A DNA stretch of 64,000 nt from the NCBI RefSeq assembly GCF_028463985.1, contig NZ_CP116766.1, positions 1,426,001 to 1,490,000 on the forward strand, in the 5' to 3' direction. The stretch is from Neisseria lisongii. Its GTDB lineage: Bacteria > Pseudomonadota > Gammaproteobacteria > Burkholderiales > Neisseriaceae. A model generated the notes under the pieces. That model had not been told where the DNA came from and did no database searches. It worked only from the letters and a program-made list of their open reading frames with translations. Every line of letters starts with the position of its first letter. The first letter of the stretch is position 1. Of this stretch, positions 60,451 through 64,000 are shown one piece after another. The position numbers were made by a program, and so were the translations under genes.

Positions 60451-61806
60451 TTACAGGTTTTCAAAGGCTTGGATAAACACTTCCGAACGGTGGGCGTAGC
60501 CGTTGAACATATCGAAGCTGGCACACGCCGGACTGAGCAGCACGATGTCGCCCTCAACTGCCCGTGCGTAGGCATTTTGCACCGCTTCTTCCATACCGGC
60601 GCAATCGATTAAATCCACGCCGCAGCCTGCCAAATCACGGCGGATTTGCGGTGCGTCCACACCAATCAACATCACGGCTTTGGCTTTTTGACGGACGATT
60701 TCCCGCAGCGGTGTAAAGTCCTGCCCTTTGCCCACGCCGCCCAAAATCACAATCAGCGGATTTTGCAGGCCGCTGATGGCGGCGGCGGTTGCGCCGACAT
60801 TGGTGCCTTTGCTGTCGTCGATAAAGGTTACGCCGTTTTTCTCGCCGATTTTTTCGACACGGTGCGGCAAGCCTTGGAAGGTCTGCACATGTTTCAATAA
60901 TTCGTTGCGGGGCAAACCAATGGCTTCGCACAAGGCCAGCGCCGCCAAAACATTGGCCTGATTATGCCGCCCCTGCAGGGGAATATCGGCGGCGGCAAGC
61001 AGGGTTTCGCTTTCGCCGGAATCCGCTTCGCTCGTTTTCAGACGGCCTGCGGCGGCATCCAGCCAGTAATCGGCTTCGTGTTCCAGCGAAAACCATTTTG
61101 CCGTGCGGTTTGCCCGTTTCATGGCTTTGCAGAACACATCGTCGGCATTCAGAACCTGCACGCCTTCGCCTCGGAAAATTTTGTCTTTGGTGTGGGCGTA
61201 ATCGAGCAGATTGTCGTAGCGGTCGAGATGGTCTTCGGAAATATTCAATACCGTGGCGGCATCGGGGCGCAGGCTTTCGGTGTTTTCAAGCTGGAAGCTG
61301 GACAGCTCCAATACCCACACATCGGCTTTTTTGCCGCCCCGCTGCAATTCGGCTTCCAAAACCGGCGTGCCGATGTTGCCGGCAATCACGGTGTCCCAAC
61401 CGCATTTGATACACAAATAGCCGACCAAGCTGGTAACGGTGGTTTTGCCGTTGCTGCCGGTAATGGCGATAACTTTGTCGCCCCGCTGATTTAAGGTTCG
61501 GGCAAGAATTTCGATGTCGCCCAACACTTCGCCGCCTTTGGCTTTGAATGCTGCGATTTCGGGCGTACGCTCGCTGATGCCGGGGCTGAGTGCCAGAATA
61601 TCGAAGCCCTGCGCCAAGGCGTTTTTCAGTTCGCCGGTGTAAAACGTCAAGCCGTCAAACATTGCGCCGACCTGCGCCACCCGTTCGGACTTGAGTTCGG
61701 CATCATACGCCGCTACTTCTGCGCCCGCCTGCCGCAAAAAGGCAATCATCGACAGCCCCGTACCGCCCAAACCTGCGACCAATATTTTTTTATTTTGCCA
61801 GTTCAT
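60451..61806 (-). CDS. murD: UDP-N-acetylmuramoylalanine--D-glutamate ligase
   Basis: The 451-residue ligase adds D-Glu to the stem. VAGLGGTGLSMIAFLRQAG is the N domain, ITGSNGKTTVTSLVG the ATP loop, ELSSFQLENTESLRP and ISEDHLDRYDN the Mur core motifs, and FIDDSKGTN the late one. A DUS translated as KTSEAD interrupts a variable loop near residue 265. It lies 78 bases after mraY. Confidence 0.95.
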   Translation of the reverse strand: MNWQNKKILVAGLGGTGLSMIAFLRQAGAEVAAYDAELKSERVAQVGAMFDGLTFYTGELKNALAQGFDILALSPGISERTPEIAAFKAKGGEVLGDIEILARTLNQRGDKVIAITGSNGKTTVTSLVGYLCIKCGWDTVIAGNIGTPVLEAELQRGGKKADVWVLELSSFQLENTESLRPDAATVLNISEDHLDRYDNLLDYAHTKDKIFRGEGVQVLNADDVFCKAMKRANRTAKWFSLEHEADYWLDAAAGRLKTSEADSGESETLLAAADIPLQGRHNQANVLAALALCEAIGLPRNELLKHVQTFQGLPHRVEKIGEKNGVTFIDDSKGTNVGATAAAISGLQNPLIVILGGVGKGQDFTPLREIVRQKAKAVMLIGVDAPQIRRDLAGCGVDLIDCAGMEEAVQNAYARAVEGDIVLLSPACASFDMFNGYAHRSEVFIQAFENL

Positions 61807-61825
61807 ATTGCCAACCTGTTGCCCT

Positions 61826-61884
61826 ATGCCGTCTGAAAACGAATGAAACGAATTTCTGCGCAGCTAAAACGAATGAAATCGGTT
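61826..61884. repeat. DUS plus one and a half ~30-bp units between mraY and murD
   Basis: ATGCCGTCTGAAAA followed by CGAATGAAACGAATTTCTGC, GCAGCTAAAA and CGAATGAAATCGGTTTTAGC, ending at the mraY stop. Confidence 0.65.
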
Positions 61885-62967
61885 TTAGCGGATTTTCAGC
61901 GTACTCAATCCAATCAACACCAACACAATGGTGATAATCCAAAAACGCACCACCACTTGGGTTTCTTTCCAACCTTTTTGTTCGTAATGGTGATGAATCG
62001 GTGCCATCAGGAAAATACGTTTTTTGGTGCGTTTGTACCAGCCGACCTGCAGCATCACCGAAATAGCTTCTACCACAAACAGGCCGCCCATAATGAACAA
62101 GACGATTTCCTGACGCACAATCACCGCCACCGTACCCAAGGCCGCCCCCAGCGCCAATGCGCCGACATCGCCCATAAATACCTGCGCCGGATAAGCGTTG
62201 AACCACAAAAAGCCCAAACATGCGCCGCACATCGCCGCACAGAAAATCACCACTTCGTTTGCGCCCGACACATACGGAAGCTGCAGATAACGGGCAAATT
62301 CGGCATGGCCGCTGGCATAGGCAAACACCGACAGCCCCGCCGCTACCAATACCACCGGAAACGCCGCCAAGCCGTCCAAACCGTCGGTCAGATTAACAGC
62401 GTTTGATGTGCCGACAATCACAAAATAAGTCAGCACCACAAAGCCGATACCGCCCAGCGGATAGGCGATTTGTTTGAAAAACGGCACGATAAACGCCGTG
62501 CTGGAAGGCAAATCGGCGGCGTAAAACAGCAGCACGCCCGCCGCCAGCGCCACGCTCGATTGCCACACCATTTTGAATTTTGCCGATACGCCGTTGGGGT
62601 CTTTATAAACCACCTTGCGCCAGTCGTCGTAAAAACCCAGCGCACCGGTCGCCAACAATACGGCAAGCAGAATCCAGATATACGGATTTGCCCAGTTGCC
62701 CCACAATAAAGTGGATACCGCAATGGCGGTCAGAATCAGCGAACCGCCCATGGTCGGCGTACCGTTTTTTACCAAATGCGTCTGCGGCCCGTCGGTACGC
62801 ACCGCCTGCCCGACTTTCAATTCGGTCAGCTTGCGGATGGTCCACGGCCCCAGCAGCAGCGAAAACGCCAGCGCCGTCAGCGCCGCCATCACGGCACGGA
62901 ACGTGGTGTATTGAAAAACGTTCAGCGCCGAAAACCAGCCGCTGAAATGCGAGAGCCATAAAAACAT
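61885..62967 (-). CDS. mraY: Phospho-N-acetylmuramoyl-pentapeptide-transferase
   Basis: The 360-residue membrane enzyme makes lipid I. It has about ten membrane segments. GFYDDWRKV carries the Asp pair, NAVNLTDGLDGLA the active-site motif, and MAPIHHHYEQKGW the HHH motif. The length matches the family exactly. It lies 110 bp after the small membrane gene. Confidence 0.96.
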   Translation of the reverse strand: MFLWLSHFSGWFSALNVFQYTTFRAVMAALTALAFSLLLGPWTIRKLTELKVGQAVRTDGPQTHLVKNGTPTMGGSLILTAIAVSTLLWGNWANPYIWILLAVLLATGALGFYDDWRKVVYKDPNGVSAKFKMVWQSSVALAAGVLLFYAADLPSSTAFIVPFFKQIAYPLGGIGFVVLTYFVIVGTSNAVNLTDGLDGLAAFPVVLVAAGLSVFAYASGHAEFARYLQLPYVSGANEVVIFCAAMCGACLGFLWFNAYPAQVFMGDVGALALGAALGTVAVIVRQEIVLFIMGGLFVVEAISVMLQVGWYKRTKKRIFLMAPIHHHYEQKGWKETQVVVRFWIITIVLVLIGLSTLKIR

Positions 62968-63030
62968 AGTGTTTCCTTATTGTTTTCAAACAGCGGCACA
63001 CCGTCCGCTGCGGATTACGCTTATCCTGTC

Positions 63031-63064
63031 AGGCCGTCTGAAAACGGGCGTTTTCAGACGGCAT
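63031..63064. terminator. Inverted DUS hairpin between the small membrane gene and mraY
   Basis: AGGCCGTCTGAAAA and TTTTCAGACGGCAT enclose a short loop, inside the dcw cluster. Confidence 0.6.
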
Positions 63065-63077
63065 CAATCTGATTAAA

Positions 63078-63545
63078 TTATTCTTTTTCGGCAATCTCGG
63101 AACTATCTTGAATAAATGTTTCCTGCCGTTGCAATTTATCCATTATTTGCAGATTTTTTGCGGCTAAAACAAATAAAATGATACCGATAAAGTTCACACC
63201 GAAATAATAACCGGGGCCTCCAAAACCTATCGAAACCGACAACACTCCTGATAAATTGATAAAAAACTGCCCAATTTGAAGTTGAACCGCAGTCAGAGCA
63301 AAAACCAACAGCATTTGTTTAAAACCGACGGCACGGTAACTGAAAACATTATAAGCAGCAATCAAGCAAAAAACGGCAAAAACCAAATTCACTAAAATAT
63401 CAACTACCGGCAACACACTTCGATATTGCAGGATTAGCCAAATCAACCAATTTACGCCCAACAAAAACGTAAACCATGCCAAAAATTTACCGCTCTTGGA
63501 CAACAAATGATATTGCGGAAACCGCTTGTTAAACCAGTGTTTCAT
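63078..63545 (-). CDS. AT-rich small membrane protein in dcw cluster, unknown function
   Basis: The 155-residue product has a basic N terminus (MKHWFNKRFPQYHLL), four membrane segments (about residues 25-150) and a polar acidic tail. I recognise no family. It is much AT-richer than mraY and murF around it and carries no DUS inside. The start at 63545 lies one base past the murF stop; an ATG at 63560 within the DUS is less likely. It may be a late insertion or a lineage-specific division accessory. Confidence 0.7.
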   Translation of the reverse strand: MKHWFNKRFPQYHLLSKSGKFLAWFTFLLGVNWLIWLILQYRSVLPVVDILVNLVFAVFCLIAAYNVFSYRAVGFKQMLLVFALTAVQLQIGQFFINLSGVLSVSIGFGGPGYYFGVNFIGIILFVLAAKNLQIMDKLQRQETFIQDSSEIAEKE

Positions 63546-63546
63546 T

Positions 63547-63999
63547 TCAGACGGCCTCATTCAGTAACGCTTCAACCACTTCTTCCATTTTCATAAAGCG
63601 CGAACCTTTGACCAAAACATGGGCGTTTTCCGGCAATTCGTGGCACATCACTTGAATCAGCGGGTCTTTGTCGGCAAACCACAGGCCGGTTTCGCCGAAG
63701 GTTTCGGCAGCTTCTACGCTGTCGTTGCCGACAAAATAGGCGGATTCGATGCCTTTGTCCCGGGCGTATGCGCCGACTTCGGCGTGCATGGCGGCGGCTT
63801 CGTCTTCGCCGAGTTCGCCCATATCGCCCATCACAAACACCCTCGGCGATGGCAATGCCGCCAATACGTCCACCGCCGCTTTCATGCTGTCGGGATTGGC
63901 GTTGTAGGTGTCGTCAATCACGGTTGCGCCTTTGATGCCTTGTTTGATTTGCAGGCGGCCTTTGATGTTGCTGAAATTTTTAAGGCCGTCTGAAATCTG
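63547..63999 (-). CDS. murF: UDP-N-acetylmuramoyl-tripeptide--D-Ala-D-Ala ligase, C-terminal part
   Basis: The last 150 codons run from the window edge to the stop; the 5' part is outside. The domain junction IDDTYNANPDSMKAAVDVLA and the C-terminal GDMGELGEDE and VKGSRFMKMEEVVEAL blocks identify MurF, which adds D-Ala-D-Ala to the stem. The last codons GAGGCCGTCTGA (Glu-Ala-Val-stop) are a DUS. The frame is open to the edge, so 63999 is not a true start. Confidence 0.93.
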   Translation of the reverse strand, partial: QISDGLKNFSNIKGRLQIKQGIKGATVIDDTYNANPDSMKAAVDVLAALPSPRVFVMGDMGELGEDEAAAMHAEVGAYARDKGIESAYFVGNDSVEAAETFGETGLWFADKDPLIQVMCHELPENAHVLVKGSRFMKMEEVVEALLNEAV

Positions 64000-64000
64000 C

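Overview
The window is chromosomal DNA from a Neisseriaceae bacterium, almost certainly the genus Neisseria. The DNA uptake sequence GCCGTCTGAA occurs dozens of times, mostly in the AGGCCGTCTGAA dialect with some ATGCCGTCTGAA copies, often as inverted pairs that act as terminators. Gene content and order (kdsD-kdsC-lptC-lptA-lptB, acpP-fabF, gmhB-nlaA/plsC, zapA-6S RNA, rplM-rpsI, farR, and the dcw wall/division cluster) are those of Neisseria. Dominance of AG-DUS over AT-DUS argues for a commensal or animal-associated species rather than N. meningitidis or N. gonorrhoeae.

Layout. 1-1.6 kb: tail of a MetE-like methyltransferase, a TATAGTG-type miniature element, and transaldolase. 1.8-6.2 kb: the Kdo/LPS-transport operon and, after a 572-bp gap where related bacteria carry rpoN, the ribosome hibernation factor hpf. 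That gap holds clustered hairpins and a 22-codon ORF. 6.3-8 kb: acpP-fabF. 8.4-9.7 kb: an IS110-family element with a noncoding leader that may encode a bridge RNA. 9.7-15.5 kb: a prolyl oligopeptidase and a pxpB-pxpC-pxpA 5-oxoprolinase cluster with an NRAMP-like transporter that lacks the usual metal motif. 15.5-25 kb: a 107-bp Correia-like element, uvrD, an AT-rich zinc-ribbon membrane gene, recG, secB, grxC, rng, an RpfE-like protein and an M23 endopeptidase. 26-36 kb: rpmB-rpmG, a PEBP-family protein, dsbC, a PPP phosphatase, small lipoproteins, grxB, relA, an OmpA-type lipoprotein and a DUF1275 membrane protein. 35.7-44.8 kb: ribF, ileS, an aromatic amino-acid permease, a DUF7832-like gene coupled to a GT4 glycosyltransferase, gmhB, plsC and a YgjP-like metalloprotein. 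44.9-52 kb: cytochrome c peroxidase with an FNR-like site, gpsA, a coiled-coil gene plus zapA plus 6S RNA, rplM-rpsI, farR-hpaC-like and murU. 52-64 kb, minus strand: murF (partial), a small AT-rich membrane gene, mraY, murD, ftsW, murG, murC, ddl, ftsQ, ftsA, ftsZ.

Most genes are housekeeping: envelope biogenesis (Kdo, Lpt, heptose, phospholipid, peptidoglycan), division and translation. The accessory signal lies in repeats and small AT-rich genes: a TATAGTG-ended miniature-element family, a Correia-like element, DUS-bounded ~30-bp tandem repeats between genes, and four genes whose stop codon lies inside a DUS. No tRNA, rRNA, CRISPR array or prophage was recognised. All calls rest on reading sequence and motifs; no database search was run.
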